DNA of 58,255 bases from JAEYFP01 sp964566545 (GCA_964566545.1 CAZMIX010000009.1:1-58255); one strand, 5' to 3'; shown: positions 26,031 to 34,944, counted from the first letter of the stretch. Notes: a model not told the origin generated them from the sequence alone. Numbers and translations are program-made.

Positions 26031-27140
26031 ATGGATGAGAACACACAGGCAAGGTTTGAGGAGAAGCTGAAGGAATTATTAGACATTGCCAAAAAGAGAA
26101 AAAATGTTTTGGAAAATCAGGAAATTACGGAGTGCTTTTCTGAGATGGAATTATCGGAAGAGCATTACGAGCGTATTTTTGAGTTTTTGGAGCAAAACGG
26201 TATTGATGTACTTAGGATGACGGAGGAGGACGAGGAGGACGAAGAAGTTATCCTAACGGAAGAGGACGAGGTTGATGTGGAAAATATAGACCTTTCTGTT
26301 CCTGACGGCATCAGTATCGAAGACCCTGTGCGAATGTATTTAAAAGAGATCGGCAAGGTACCTCTTTTAAATGCGGATGAGGAAATTGATCTGGCAAAGA
26401 AAATGGAGATGGGCGACACGGAAGCAAAGAAGCGTCTGGCGGAAGCAAATCTTCGTCTTGTTGTCAGCATTGCGAAGCGTTATGTCGGACGTGGAATGCT
26501 GTTTCTTGACCTGATTCAAGAAGGAAACCTTGGCTTGATCAAGGCGGTAGAGAAGTTTGACTACAGAAAGGGCTATAAATTCAGTACGTATGCGACATGG
26601 TGGATTCGTCAGGCAATCACGCGTGCGATTGCGGATCAGGCCAGAACGATCCGTATTCCGGTGCACATGGTGGAAACGATCAATAAGCTGATCCGCGTCA
26701 GCAGACAGTTGCTGCAGGAACTCGGCAGGGAACCGACCCCGGATGAGATTGCCGTAGAAATGAACCTTCCGGTAGAGCGCGTGCGTGAAATCTTAAAGAT
26801 TTCACAGGAGCCGGTTTCTTTGGAAACGCCGATCGGTGAGGAAGAGGACAGTCACCTTGGCGATTTTATTCAGGACGACAATGTGCCGGTGCCGGCTGAC
26901 GCCGCCGCCTTTACGCTGTTAAAGGAGCAGCTTGTAGAGGTGCTCAGCACATTGACCGAGCGGGAGCAGAAAGTTCTACGCCTTCGTTTCGGACTGGATG
27001 ATGGGCGTGCGCGTACGCTGGAGGAGGTAGGTAAGGAATTCAATGTAACGCGTGAGCGTATTCGGCAGATCGAAGCAAAAGCGTTGAGAAAGCTGAGACA
27101 TCCGAGCAGAAGCAGAAAGCTCAAGGATTATCTGGACTAA
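26031..27140 (+). CDS. rpoD: Primary RNA polymerase sigma factor RpoD/SigA
   Basis: A 369-residue sigma-70 factor. An acidic N-terminal part (about 1-95, with a run of Asp/Glu near 68-85) replaces a long region 1.1. Region 1.2 follows (EDPVRMYLKEIG), then region 2 (LRLVVSIAKRYVGRGMLFLDLIQEGN, and the FSTYATWWIRQAITRA -10 binding part), region 3, and region 4 with the VTRERIRQIEAKALRKLRHP helix-turn-helix. ATG 26031 is chosen with GGAGGT 10 bases upstream. It is read with dnaG. Confidence 0.97.
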   Translation: MDENTQARFEEKLKELLDIAKKRKNVLENQEITECFSEMELSEEHYERIFEFLEQNGIDVLRMTEEDEEDEEVILTEEDEVDVENIDLSVPDGISIEDPVRMYLKEIGKVPLLNADEEIDLAKKMEMGDTEAKKRLAEANLRLVVSIAKRYVGRGMLFLDLIQEGNLGLIKAVEKFDYRKGYKFSTYATWWIRQAITRAIADQARTIRIPVHMVETINKLIRVSRQLLQELGREPTPDEIAVEMNLPVERVREILKISQEPVSLETPIGEEEDSHLGDFIQDDNVPVPADAAAFTLLKEQLVEVLSTLTEREQKVLRLRFGLDDGRARTLEEVGKEFNVTRERIRQIEAKALRKLRHPSRSRKLKDYLD

Positions 27141-27150
27141 TATAGGGTCG

Positions 27151-27894
27151 GTGAAAAGAATGACGATACTTTCTAAGCGGCTGCAAAATGTCGCGGAGCT
27201 TGTGACGCCGGGACTTTGTGTGGCGGATATCGGATGCGACCACGGCTATTTGCCGATATATTTGATGGAAAAAAAGCTTGCGGCTCATGCAATTGCGACG
27301 GATATCAATCAGGGACCGCTTATGAGGGCGAAGGAACATATCCGGGCGGCGGGACTTTCTACATATATTGAGACAAGGCTTTCGGACGGGCTTGCAGAGA
27401 TTAAACCCGGCGAGGCTGACTGTCTGATCATGGCGGGCATGGGCGGACGTTTGATGATCCGCATTATGACGGAAGGAAAAGCGGTCTGTGATCATGCGCG
27501 GGAAATCATTTTACAGCCGCAGTCGGAGGTCGCCGGAGTCAGACATTTCCTTGAGGAAGCGCATTTTCGCATTATTTCGGAGTCGATCGTATATGAAGAT
27601 GGGAAATATTACCCGGTGATGAAAGCGATTCATGGGGAAATGTATTTAAAAAAAGAAATTTATTATAGATACGGGAAAATTCTTCTTCATGAGGAGAATC
27701 CGATTCTTCATCAGTTTCTTTTTCAGGAGAAGAAATATTATACAAACCTATACCGGGAACTGGCATGTCAGGATCCGACCGAGCGGGTAAGAGAGAGACT
27801 CGCAGAGGTAGAGGAGGAGTTAGGGCTTGTGGAGGAAGCAATGCTCATGCTGGATGCACAGAACTCAATGGAGTTTGTTAGAGAACTGAAGTGA
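27151..27894 (+). CDS. trmK: tRNA (adenine(22)-N1)-methyltransferase
   Basis: A 247-residue SAM-dependent methyltransferase of the TrmK/COG2384 family, which methylates A22 in tRNA. Motif I is VADIGCDHGYLP near residues 24-35, and motif IV is ADCLIMAGMGG near 90-100. A C-terminal coiled-coil of about 60 residues follows. The start is GTG at 27151 or ATG at 27160. It is 10 bases after rpoD and in the same operon, the usual order in Bacillota. Confidence 0.9.
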   Translation: MKRMTILSKRLQNVAELVTPGLCVADIGCDHGYLPIYLMEKKLAAHAIATDINQGPLMRAKEHIRAAGLSTYIETRLSDGLAEIKPGEADCLIMAGMGGRLMIRIMTEGKAVCDHAREIILQPQSEVAGVRHFLEEAHFRIISESIVYEDGKYYPVMKAIHGEMYLKKEIYYRYGKILLHEENPILHQFLFQEKKYYTNLYRELACQDPTERVRERLAEVEEELGLVEEAMLMLDAQNSMEFVRELK

Positions 27895-27907
27895 AGGGGG
27901 AAGCCCA

Positions 27908-28690
27908 ATGAAAGGTTATGAAATAATTGCAAAGCTTGAAGAACTGTCGCCGCCTTCTTATGCCGCAAAGTGGGATAACGTAGGACTTCTTGTCGGCAGG
28001 AAAGAAAAAGAGGTTAGGAAGGTATTTATCGCACTTGATGCAACAGATGAAGTGATCCAGAATGCGATTGAGTTGCAGGCGGATCTGCTTTTAACACATC
28101 ATCCTCTTATTTTTTCCCCGCTCAAAAAAATGAATGCAGATCATTTTATCGGACGCAGGGTGCTGCGTCTTGCGAGGCATGACATTGCCTATTATGCGAT
28201 GCATTCCAATTTTGATGTGATGGGGATGGCGGATGCGGCTGCGGACGAAATCGGACTTAAAAAGCGGGAAGTGCTCGATATTACTTTTTCTGATGAAATT
28301 GCAAACGAAGGCTTTGGCAGGGTAGGAAAGCTGCCCCATATTATGAGTTTAGCGGAATGTGCGGAATATGTGAAGAAATGTTTTCATATAGAACAGGTAA
28401 AGGTGTATGGCGATATGGAGGCGATGATTGAGACGGCGGCCATTTGCCCCGGATCAGGAAAAAGTATGATCCAAGATGCGGTTGATGCCGGCGCAGACGT
28501 TTTTATTACGGGAGATATTGACCATCATGACGGGATTGATGCGAATTCGCAGGGTCTGCAAGTGATTGATGCCGGTCATTTTGGTCTGGAAAAGATCTTT
28601 ATCCCATATATGAAGGAATTTTTAAAAAGAGAGTTTGTGGATTTAACAATATTTACTTATTGCATGAAGCCGCCGTTTGTGATTTACTAG
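27908..28690 (+). CDS. Nif3-like dinuclear metal centre protein
   Basis: A 260-residue NIF3/YqfO family protein. Metal ligands are in LLTHHPLIF near residues 60-68, HSNFD near 98, and the C-terminal DAGHFGLEK near 223. The family forms hexamers with a two-metal site and has been annotated as a type 2 GTP cyclohydrolase, but its role remains uncertain. The YqfO insert domain is absent (260 instead of about 370 residues). It lies 13 bases after trmK, the standard neighbour. Confidence 0.9.
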   Translation: MKGYEIIAKLEELSPPSYAAKWDNVGLLVGRKEKEVRKVFIALDATDEVIQNAIELQADLLLTHHPLIFSPLKKMNADHFIGRRVLRLARHDIAYYAMHSNFDVMGMADAAADEIGLKKREVLDITFSDEIANEGFGRVGKLPHIMSLAECAEYVKKCFHIEQVKVYGDMEAMIETAAICPGSGKSMIQDAVDAGADVFITGDIDHHDGIDANSQGLQVIDAGHFGLEKIFIPYMKEFLKREFVDLTIFTYCMKPPFVIY

Positions 28691-28729
28691 ACGGTTAAAG
28701 GGATTATTTTATGAAGAGTCGGAGGGAAC

Positions 28730-30397
28730 ATGGAAAACAAAACAGTGAAGGTAACGATCGGTGATGTGGTCAGGGAATATGAGGTCGGGATTTCATATGA
28801 GGAAATCATAAAGGATTATCAGAATGATTATGATGCACAAATTGTTCTTGTTTCCGTAAACGGAAAGCTGAACGAGCTGCATAAACGGCTGAGTAAAGAC
28901 TGTACGCTTGAGTTTAAGACCGTAAAGGACAGAACCGGCTTTAAGACTTATCGTAGGAGTGTCTGCCTGCTGATGATAAAAGCGATCCATGACATGATCG
29001 GGGAAGAGAAGTTGGGGAAAATCAAAGTGGAGTATTCCATCAGCAAGGGAATTTTCTGCAATGCTTATGGTGATTTCACGATTGATCAGGCGTTTCTTGA
29101 TCGCGTAAAGCAGAGAATGGATGAAATGGTACAGGAGGATATTCCTATTTGGAAAACGTCCTATTCCGTAGATGATGCGCTGCAGATTTTTAGGGAACGC
29201 GGGATGAAGGATAAAGAGCGTTTGTTTAAATACCGCCGGGCATCCAAAGTCAATGTATACAGTATCGGTGATTTTCAGGACTATTATTATGGCTATATGG
29301 TGCCGAGCACGGGTTATATCACACATTATGAGCTGTTCCTTTATGATACGGGATTTGTGCTGCAGCTGCCGACAAGGAAAAATCCCGAAGAGATACCGCC
29401 GTTTGAACCGCAGCACAAGCTGTATCAGACGATGAAAGAAACGAACGAGTGGGGCGAGAAAATTGGAATTGATACGGTGGGCGCTCTCAATGACCGAATC
29501 TGTGACGGCGGCTTGCAGGAGCTGATCCTCGTACAGGAGGCGCTGCAGGAAAGCAAAATTTCCGAAATTGCGGCAGATATCGTGAAAAGAGGCGGAAAGA
29601 AATTTATTATGATCGCAGGACCGTCCTCCTCGGGAAAGACTACCTTTTCTCACCGTCTGTCGATCCAGCTGTTAGCACACGGGTTGAAGCCGCATCCGAT
29701 TGCGGTGGACGATTATTTTGTGGAGCGAGAAAAAACGCCGCGGGATGAAAATGGCGAATATAATTTTGAATGCCTGGGAGCTATTGATGTAGAGGGCTTT
29801 AACAGGGATATGTGTGAGCTGCTTGCGGGAAAGACCGTCGAGCTCCCTGCCTTTAATTTTAAGACGGGAAAGCGGGAATACCGCGGAAACTATAAGACGC
29901 TCGGGGAGGAAGATGTGCTTGTTATTGAGGGCATCCATGGTCTGAATGAACAAATGTCGTATTCGCTTCCGGCGGAAAGTAAGTACAAAATTTATATCAG
30001 CGCGCTGACGTCGCTCAATGTTGATGAGCACAACCGGATTGCTACAACGGATGGACGGCTGATTCGTAGAATGGTGCGCGATTATCGTACGCGCGGCGCT
30101 TCTGCGCAAAAGACGCTTTCCATGTGGCAGTCGGTTAGAAGGGGCGAGGAGGAAAACATTTTTCCGTATCAGGAATCGGCGGATGCGATGTTTAACTCCG
30201 CGTTGGTTTATGAGCTTTCCGTATTGAAGCAGTTTGCGGAGCCATTGCTTTTTAACATCGAAAAAAATGATCCCGAATACCAGGAGGCGAAACGATTGCT
30301 GAAATTTTTGGATTATTTCCTTGGCGTGACAAGCGAGAACCTTCCGAATAATTCGATTTTACGGGAATTTGTCGGAGGAAGTATTTTTCATGTGTGA
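28730..30397 (+). CDS. Nucleoside (uridine-type) kinase with TGS-like N-terminus
   Basis: A 555-residue fusion. Residues about 1-65 resemble a TGS domain, and 66-270 the threonyl-tRNA synthetase second additional domain. Residues 285-555 form a uridine kinase/phosphoribulokinase-like P-loop domain with GPSSSGKTTF near 298. Bacterial proteins of this design are annotated as nucleoside kinases; the synthetase-like part has no proven role here. It has a good site (CGGAGGGAAC) and follows nif3 by 39 bases. Confidence 0.88.
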   Translation: MENKTVKVTIGDVVREYEVGISYEEIIKDYQNDYDAQIVLVSVNGKLNELHKRLSKDCTLEFKTVKDRTGFKTYRRSVCLLMIKAIHDMIGEEKLGKIKVEYSISKGIFCNAYGDFTIDQAFLDRVKQRMDEMVQEDIPIWKTSYSVDDALQIFRERGMKDKERLFKYRRASKVNVYSIGDFQDYYYGYMVPSTGYITHYELFLYDTGFVLQLPTRKNPEEIPPFEPQHKLYQTMKETNEWGEKIGIDTVGALNDRICDGGLQELILVQEALQESKISEIAADIVKRGGKKFIMIAGPSSSGKTTFSHRLSIQLLAHGLKPHPIAVDDYFVEREKTPRDENGEYNFECLGAIDVEGFNRDMCELLAGKTVELPAFNFKTGKREYRGNYKTLGEEDVLVIEGIHGLNEQMSYSLPAESKYKIYISALTSLNVDEHNRIATTDGRLIRRMVRDYRTRGASAQKTLSMWQSVRRGEEENIFPYQESADAMFNSALVYELSVLKQFAEPLLFNIEKNDPEYQEAKRLLKFLDYFLGVTSENLPNNSILREFVGGSIFHV

Positions 30398-30429
30398 AAT
30401 TTGCATTTGAGGGCGAAATTGTAACTATT

Positions 30430-30815
30430 ACGGGAGTGGAACAGACAATCGCGGCTGCAAGCGCCGAAAGGCCGTAGCCGAGGAAAGTCCGGGCTTCATA
30501 GGGCAGGGTGCCGGATAACGTCCGGTGGAGGTGACTCCAAGGCCAGTGCAACAGAAATATACCGCCTGCTTCAAGCAGGTAAGGGTGGAAGGGCAGTGTA
30601 AGAGACTACCGCCTCTTTGGTAACAAAGAGGGCACATGTAAACCCCATCCGAAGCAAGACCGAATAGAAAGCGATACGGCTGCCCGTCGTGCTTTCAGGT
30701 GGGTCGCTTGAGTCTGCCGGTAACGGCAGTACCAGATAGATGATTGTCGGGGGCATTTTGGTGCCCCAACAGAACCCGGCTTATCGTTCCGCTCCTGTTT
30801 TTGTTTTTATTTCTA
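30430..30815 (+). ncRNA. rnpB: RNase P RNA, class A
   Basis: The catalytic RNA that matures tRNA 5' ends. The conserved core GAGGAAAGTCCGGGCT (30480-30495), the ACAGAAATATACCGCC block, AGATAGATGATTGTCG and ACAGAACCCGGCTTA near the 3' end are all present. P1 forms from 30430-30442 with 30786-30798 (two G:T pairs), and the T-rich sequence after it acts as terminator. The length of about 370 bases and layout fit class A rather than the Bacillus class B. Confidence 0.95.
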
Positions 30816-30897
30816 TTATTTAAAATGTAACGCGTTAAGAGACCGCGTTTTTATTTACATAGGATGATTGGTAGGGATTTGGATTGGAGGCAAAGGA

Positions 30898-32157
30898 ATG
30901 GAGTATTTAAATGAACTGGGGAAGAGAGCCAAGGTTGCCGCGGAGGCAATGAATTTATTGACCGAGCGGCAGAAAAACGAGGGGCTTTTAAAGGTGGCGG
31001 AAGCGCTGCTTCATGAAGAAGAATTGATCATGCGGGAAAATGCGGTTGATGTGGAGTGTGCGGTAAAGGCGGGAACGTCTGAGGCGATGATCGATCGGTT
31101 GAAATTGAATCATGAAAGACTGTGCGGGATGGCAGAGGGCTTAAGGCAGGTGGTCAAGCTGCCCGATCCGATTGGAGAGATTTTGAGTGAGGATCATAGG
31201 CCGAATGGGCTGCTGATTAAGAAAGTGCGCGTTCCGATGGGTGTGCTTGGCATTATTTATGAATCCCGTCCAAATGTGACGGCAGATGCGTTCGGACTTT
31301 GCTTCAAATCGGGCAATGCGGTTATTTTGCGTGGTGGAAGTGATGCGATTCATTCGAATATTATGATCGTACAGGTGATGCGGGATGCGCTAAAAGCTGC
31401 CGGGTTTCCGCAGGATGCGCTGCTTTTGGTCGAAAACACGGACAGAAAAGTTGCGGCGGAATTTATGAAGCTGAATGCATATGTTGATTTGCTGATTCCG
31501 AGAGGCGGTGCGGGGCTGATTCGTTCCGTGCTTGAAAATGCAACGATTTCGGTCATTGAGACAGGTACGGGAAACTGCCATATTTTTGTGGATGAGACAG
31601 CCGACATTGTGATGGCGGTCGACATTATTGAGAATGCAAAGACACAGCGCATGGGAGTCTGCAATGCGTGCGAATCCTTGCTCGTTCATGAAAAAATTGC
31701 GGATAGAGCGATTCCGGCAATCTATGAGCGCTTAACGGGAAAACAGGTGGAAATTCGCGCGGGTGAAAAAGCATTTTCCATGTGTACAGGCTCCTGCCCT
31801 GACATGAAGCTCGCGACCGAGGAGGATTGGGGAACCGAATACTTGGATGCGATCGTTTCCTTGCAGATTGTTTCGAGTGTGGAGGAGGCCATTGCGCATA
31901 TTAACCGGTATTCGACGCACCATTCCGAAGCAATCATTACAAATGATATGGAAAACGCCGAACAGTTTTTAAACGGTGTGGATGCGGCGGCGGTTTATGT
32001 GAATGCCTCTACTCGTTACACGGATGGTTTTGAATTCGGCTTTGGTGCCGAAATCGGCATCAGTACGCAGAAAATGCATGCAAGAGGTCCCATGGGCTTA
32101 AAAGAGCTTACCTCGATCAAATATAAAATATACGGTACCGGCCAGGTGCGGCCGTGA
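30898..32157 (+). CDS. proA: Glutamate-5-semialdehyde dehydrogenase (gamma-glutamyl phosphate reductase)
   Basis: A 419-residue NADPH-dependent enzyme of proline synthesis that reduces glutamyl-5-phosphate to the semialdehyde. The signatures VPMGVLGIIYESRPNVT, GNAVILRGG and the catalytic Cys in GVCNACESL (near residue 255) are present. ATG 30898 follows GGAGGCAAAGGA; an in-frame ATG at 30868 has no good site. proB is not in the window, so the gene stands alone after rnpB. Confidence 0.96.
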   Translation: MEYLNELGKRAKVAAEAMNLLTERQKNEGLLKVAEALLHEEELIMRENAVDVECAVKAGTSEAMIDRLKLNHERLCGMAEGLRQVVKLPDPIGEILSEDHRPNGLLIKKVRVPMGVLGIIYESRPNVTADAFGLCFKSGNAVILRGGSDAIHSNIMIVQVMRDALKAAGFPQDALLLVENTDRKVAAEFMKLNAYVDLLIPRGGAGLIRSVLENATISVIETGTGNCHIFVDETADIVMAVDIIENAKTQRMGVCNACESLLVHEKIADRAIPAIYERLTGKQVEIRAGEKAFSMCTGSCPDMKLATEEDWGTEYLDAIVSLQIVSSVEEAIAHINRYSTHHSEAIITNDMENAEQFLNGVDAAAVYVNASTRYTDGFEFGFGAEIGISTQKMHARGPMGLKELTSIKYKIYGTGQVRP

Positions 32158-32190
32158 CTGTAAAATCAAATAGTTTGAAAGTATTGACAA

Positions 32191-32230
32191 AAAATATACA
32201 AGGCTCATGAGATAGCCTTGTATATTTTTA
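32191..32230. terminator. Bidirectional terminator between proA and pyrI
   Basis: A perfect 15 bp stem (32191-32205 with 32214-32228), 8-base loop. A T run follows on the plus strand and a T-rich tract on the minus strand, so it serves both convergent genes. Confidence 0.88.
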
Positions 32231-32242
32231 ATTTTTAATATC

Positions 32243-32677
32243 TTACAATCCGCATCCATTGTATTGTTCTTCACAATATTTGCAGCGGTAAATTTCCTTT
32301 TGGGTGTCGGTGAGCACAAAAATATGTGTCAGCTCCTGCTCGATGGAAGTAATGCAGCGCGGGTTTTTACATTTGATGACGTTGCGGATTTCCCTTGGAA
32401 GAACCAGATCCTTTTTTTGTACGATTTCGCCGTCTTTGATGACGTTGATTGTGATATTATGATCGATGAAGCCGAGGATATCCAGATCGAGCATGTCGAT
32501 ATCGCATTCGACCTTCAAAATATCCTTTTTTCCCATTTTATTGCTTTTTGCATTTTTGATGATTGCAACGGTACAGTCGAGCTCTTCTAACTTCAAATCA
32601 TGATAAATGGATAGGCTTTTTCCGGCATGAATATGATCCAGCACGAAGCCTTCTTCAATTTTTCCTACATTTAACAT
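32243..32677 (-). CDS. pyrI: Aspartate carbamoyltransferase regulatory chain
   Basis: A 144-residue allosteric subunit that binds CTP/ATP and controls PyrB. The N-terminal nucleotide-binding domain (about 1-95) and zinc domain (100-144) are present; the zinc ligands are Cys103, Cys108, Cys132 and Cys135. It lies 57 bases downstream of pyrB. Presence of PyrI implies a class B, dodecameric enzyme with feedback control, unlike the Bacillus type. Confidence 0.95.
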   Translation of the reverse strand: MLNVGKIEEGFVLDHIHAGKSLSIYHDLKLEELDCTVAIIKNAKSNKMGKKDILKVECDIDMLDLDILGFIDHNITINVIKDGEIVQKKDLVLPREIRNVIKCKNPRCITSIEQELTHIFVLTDTQKEIYRCKYCEEQYNGCGL

Positions 32678-32734
32678 ATTGCTTCCTCCTCTATATTAAA
32701 ATCAAGTTTGCGGTAACTGCGCTTTTTTGCCAGG

Positions 32735-33649
32735 TTATGCCAAATCAAGCAGCGTCAGAATCAAAGCCATCCGGACATAGACGCCGAACTTTACCTGCTT
32801 AAAATAGACTGCACGTGGATCGTCATCAACTTCCACGGAGATTTCGTTGACACGCGGAAGCGGGTGCAGGACGAGCATATCCTTGCGCGCCGACTCCATC
32901 TTTTCCTTGTTCAGTATGTAGAAATCCTTCAGGCGGACATAATCCTCCTCGTTGAAGAAACGTTCCTTCTGTACCCGGGTCATATAAAGAAGATCGAGTT
33001 TTGGCATGACATTTTCCAGACGGATGACCTCCTGAAACGGGATATGATTATTTTCCAGTACATCCTCCCGGATATAATCGGGAATGCGCAGTTCCTCCGG
33101 CGAAATAAAGATAAAGGAGACGCCGGGATAGCGGATGAGTGCGTTGATCAGAGAATGGACCGTGCGGCCGAATTTCAGATCCCCGCAAAGCCCGATCGTC
33201 AAATGATCCAGGCGCCCTTTTAAAGAGCGGATCGTAAGCAGGTCGGTCAGAGTCTGCGTCGGATGCTGATGTCCTCCGTCGCCCGCATTGATGACAGGGA
33301 TGGAGGATTTAGAGGAGGCGACCATCGGAGCGCCCTCTTTTGGGTGGCGCATTGCGCAAATATCGGCATAACAGGAAATCATGCGGATCGTGTCAGAGAC
33401 ACTTTCTCCCTTCGCCGCGGAAGAGGAATCCGCAGAGGCGAAACCTAAAATATTCCCGCCAAGATGCATCATGGCCGACTCAAAGCTCAGTCGTGTTCTT
33501 GTGCTTGGCTCGTAAAAGCATGTCGCAAGAATTTTTCCGTCACAGATGTGTGCATATTTTTCCGGATTGCTTTGGATGTCTCCGGCGAGGTCGAGAAGCC
33601 GATCCAGTTCTTCTACCGAAAAATCCAATGGACTCATCAAATGTCTCAT
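32735..33649 (-). CDS. pyrB: Aspartate carbamoyltransferase catalytic chain
   Basis: A 304-residue enzyme that condenses carbamoyl phosphate with aspartate in pyrimidine synthesis. It has the carbamoyl-phosphate motif FYEPSTRTRLSFE (about residues 49-61), the PVINAGDGGHQHPTQ segment and the HPLPRVNE motif. ATG 33649 is chosen for its AGAGGA site and the typical MRHLMSPLDFS start; a longer frame from 33730 would begin in the terminator. First gene of pyrBI, behind the leader and attenuator at 33731-33946. Confidence 0.96.
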   Translation of the reverse strand: MRHLMSPLDFSVEELDRLLDLAGDIQSNPEKYAHICDGKILATCFYEPSTRTRLSFESAMMHLGGNILGFASADSSSAAKGESVSDTIRMISCYADICAMRHPKEGAPMVASSKSSIPVINAGDGGHQHPTQTLTDLLTIRSLKGRLDHLTIGLCGDLKFGRTVHSLINALIRYPGVSFIFISPEELRIPDYIREDVLENNHIPFQEVIRLENVMPKLDLLYMTRVQKERFFNEEDYVRLKDFYILNKEKMESARKDMLVLHPLPRVNEISVEVDDDPRAVYFKQVKFGVYVRMALILTLLDLA

Positions 33650-33730
33650 GTTGTTTTCCTCTTTTCTATTATTTACGTGGCTGGCAATAAACTGCTGGTA
33701 TCTGTCACAATATTTTACGTGCGTCTGCAC

Positions 33731-33762
33731 ATAAAAAAACGAAGATAGCAGTTATCTTCGTT
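33731..33762 (-). terminator. Attenuator terminator between the leader ORF and pyrB
   Basis: On the minus strand a perfect 10 bp stem (33762-33753 with 33747-33738, loop ACTGC) is followed by seven T. The stop codon of the leader ORF (33754-33752) is within the 5' arm and loop. It lies 82 bases before the pyrB start. Confidence 0.85.
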
Positions 33763-33946
33763 TATAGAACAATAAATAGGATAAGAATTTCGTCATTGCC
33801 ATTTCAAGAGGTCTTACAGGGTGTCCGATACAAACAATACCGGCAGGCATTCTGTTTCTGGAAAAGTGCAGCTTCCCTGATGAAAACTCATCAGAGATAT
33901 GAAAAAAGTCCACAAAACCTCCAAATCCATGACCTGATATCTGCAT
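33752..33946 (-). CDS. Putative pyrBI leader peptide, 64 residues
   Basis: A small ORF with an AGAGGTG ribosome binding site 6 bases before ATG 33946. It ends TKFLSYLLFYKRR, with its TAA inside the terminator hairpin. The mRNA just before the hairpin is U-rich (about 14 of 24 bases). This reproduces the enterobacterial pyrBI design, in which low UTP slows polymerase in a U-rich tract and the trailing ribosome blocks the terminator. The peptide has no similarity that I can see to the E. coli leader. Whether the peptide itself has a function is unknown; it could instead be a stand-alone small protein. Confidence 0.6.
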   Translation of the reverse strand: MQISGHGFGGFVDFFHISDEFSSGKLHFSRNRMPAGIVCIGHPVRPLEMAMTKFLSYLLFYKRR

Positions 33947-33974
33947 AAAGCACCTCTCATTTCTCACTTTAACT

Positions 33975-34003
33975 AGTATAATATATTCAAGAATGTTTTG
34001 CAA
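33975..34003 (-). promoter_or_regulatory. Promoter of the pyrBI leader transcript
   Basis: On the minus strand TTGCAA (34003-33998) and TATACT (33980-33975), spacer 17. The predicted start is about 20 bases before the leader ORF, giving a leader of about 320 bases to pyrB. Confidence 0.7.
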
Positions 34004-34073
34004 TAATTACTTAAATGTTTTATACTGTTCGTATAAGAGCCATGCAGTCACGTATGGCGGAAAGGGAAACGGG

Positions 34074-34448
34074 ATGGAATTTATTGAGAGAAAACGATGG
34101 GTCTTTTTAGGACTTCCGTTTACATTTACGGAGTATACGATTGGGGAGGAAATACTGACAATCAATCGCGGACTGCTTAAGACAGTCGAGGATTCCTGTT
34201 ATATGTACAAAGTTTTGGATATCAAGCTGGAAACGACGTTTTTTGAGCGTATCGCAGGCCTTGGGACGATTGTCTGCTATACCGGAGACGTAACGGATCA
34301 GGTGCTGCGGATTGAACATATCAAAAATTCAAAGCCAATTAAAGATTTTATTCTTATGGCCTCTGAAGAAATGCGTAAGAGGAGAAGGACATTAAATACA
34401 TTAAACCTGACAGAGGGCATGTCTGAAATCGATGACTCTGATTTGTAG
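34074..34448 (+). CDS. Bacterial PH-domain protein
   Basis: A 124-residue protein matching the bacterial pleckstrin-homology (DUF304-like) fold: alternating beta strands with the TEYTIGEEILTINRGLLKT and VLDIKLETTFFERIAGLGTIV segments, then a basic C-terminal helix. It has no membrane helices, unlike many PH-domain YdbS/YdbT proteins. The start at 34074 has GGAAAGGGAAAC nearby; the in-frame codon at 33993 overlaps the pyr promoter. Its gene diverges from the pyr leader. Function unknown. Confidence 0.75.
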   Translation: MEFIERKRWVFLGLPFTFTEYTIGEEILTINRGLLKTVEDSCYMYKVLDIKLETTFFERIAGLGTIVCYTGDVTDQVLRIEHIKNSKPIKDFILMASEEMRKRRRTLNTLNLTEGMSEIDDSDL

Positions 34449-34518
34449 TAGGTATATTGCGGTATCGAGCTGCACATGAGGATAGTTTCAATAAAGGGCG
34501 AACGGTAATAGCGCATTC

Positions 34519-34563
34519 AATAATGCATCAGACGAAAAGCCGGATGCATTATTTTATTTTTTT
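34519..34563. terminator. Terminator between the PH-domain and CmpB-like genes
   Basis: A perfect 11 bp stem (34519-34529 with 34543-34553), 13-base loop, then TTATTTTTTTT on the plus strand. The stop codon of the minus-strand CmpB-like gene (34549-34551) is inside the right arm. Confidence 0.82.
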
Positions 34564-34944
34564 TAGGAGTTTTTCAAAAAGAAGTCCTGTGATGAACCAG
34601 CAAGGAGCATAATCGAAGCGGACGATACCGAGTATGTTCAGCTTGGCGCGGCTGTAATCCCATGGACATGCGCCTCTTTTTTTCAGAAAAAGGCCACTTA
34701 AAAACTCCACGAGATAAATTGCAGTCATATAAACCGCCCCGCGTAGCCATACTGTTTTATTTTTTAAAATTCCGGACAGGGGCATTATCAAAATACCGAG
34801 GGCATAAATAGGAAACATCCAGATTGAGGTAATACCGCGCAGCTTCCATTCGCGCCTTCGAAAGGAATCAAAGGCTGTAAATATGATTTCGAGGCACCAG
34901 CCTAATACCCCGCACAGCAGTGTGCATTTTAATATTTTTTTCAT
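34549..34944 (-). CDS. CmpB-like putative ABC transporter membrane protein
   Basis: A 131-residue protein with four hydrophobic segments, beginning LKCTLLCGVLGWCLEII and containing FPIYALGILIMPL and the Cys/Trp-rich WDYSRAKLNILGIVRFDYAPCWF. This matches the CmpB family, named as a putative ABC-type transport component but of unknown function. The start is uncertain: ATG 34944 has a weak site, and GTG 34995 is possible. Its stop lies within the shared terminator. Confidence 0.7.
   Translation of the reverse strand: MKKILKCTLLCGVLGWCLEIIFTAFDSFRRREWKLRGITSIWMFPIYALGILIMPLSGILKNKTVWLRGAVYMTAIYLVEFLSGLFLKKRGACPWDYSRAKLNILGIVRFDYAPCWFITGLLFEKLLKKIK

Noticed and set aside
28793..29653. A 286-codon open frame on the minus strand
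   Set aside because: It lies entirely opposite the nucleoside kinase gene, has no ribosome binding site and no family features; a codon-bias shadow.
33650..33730. N-terminal extension of PyrB from 33730
   Set aside because: It begins at the edge of the terminator, has no site, and PyrB proteins start at MRHLMSPLDFS.
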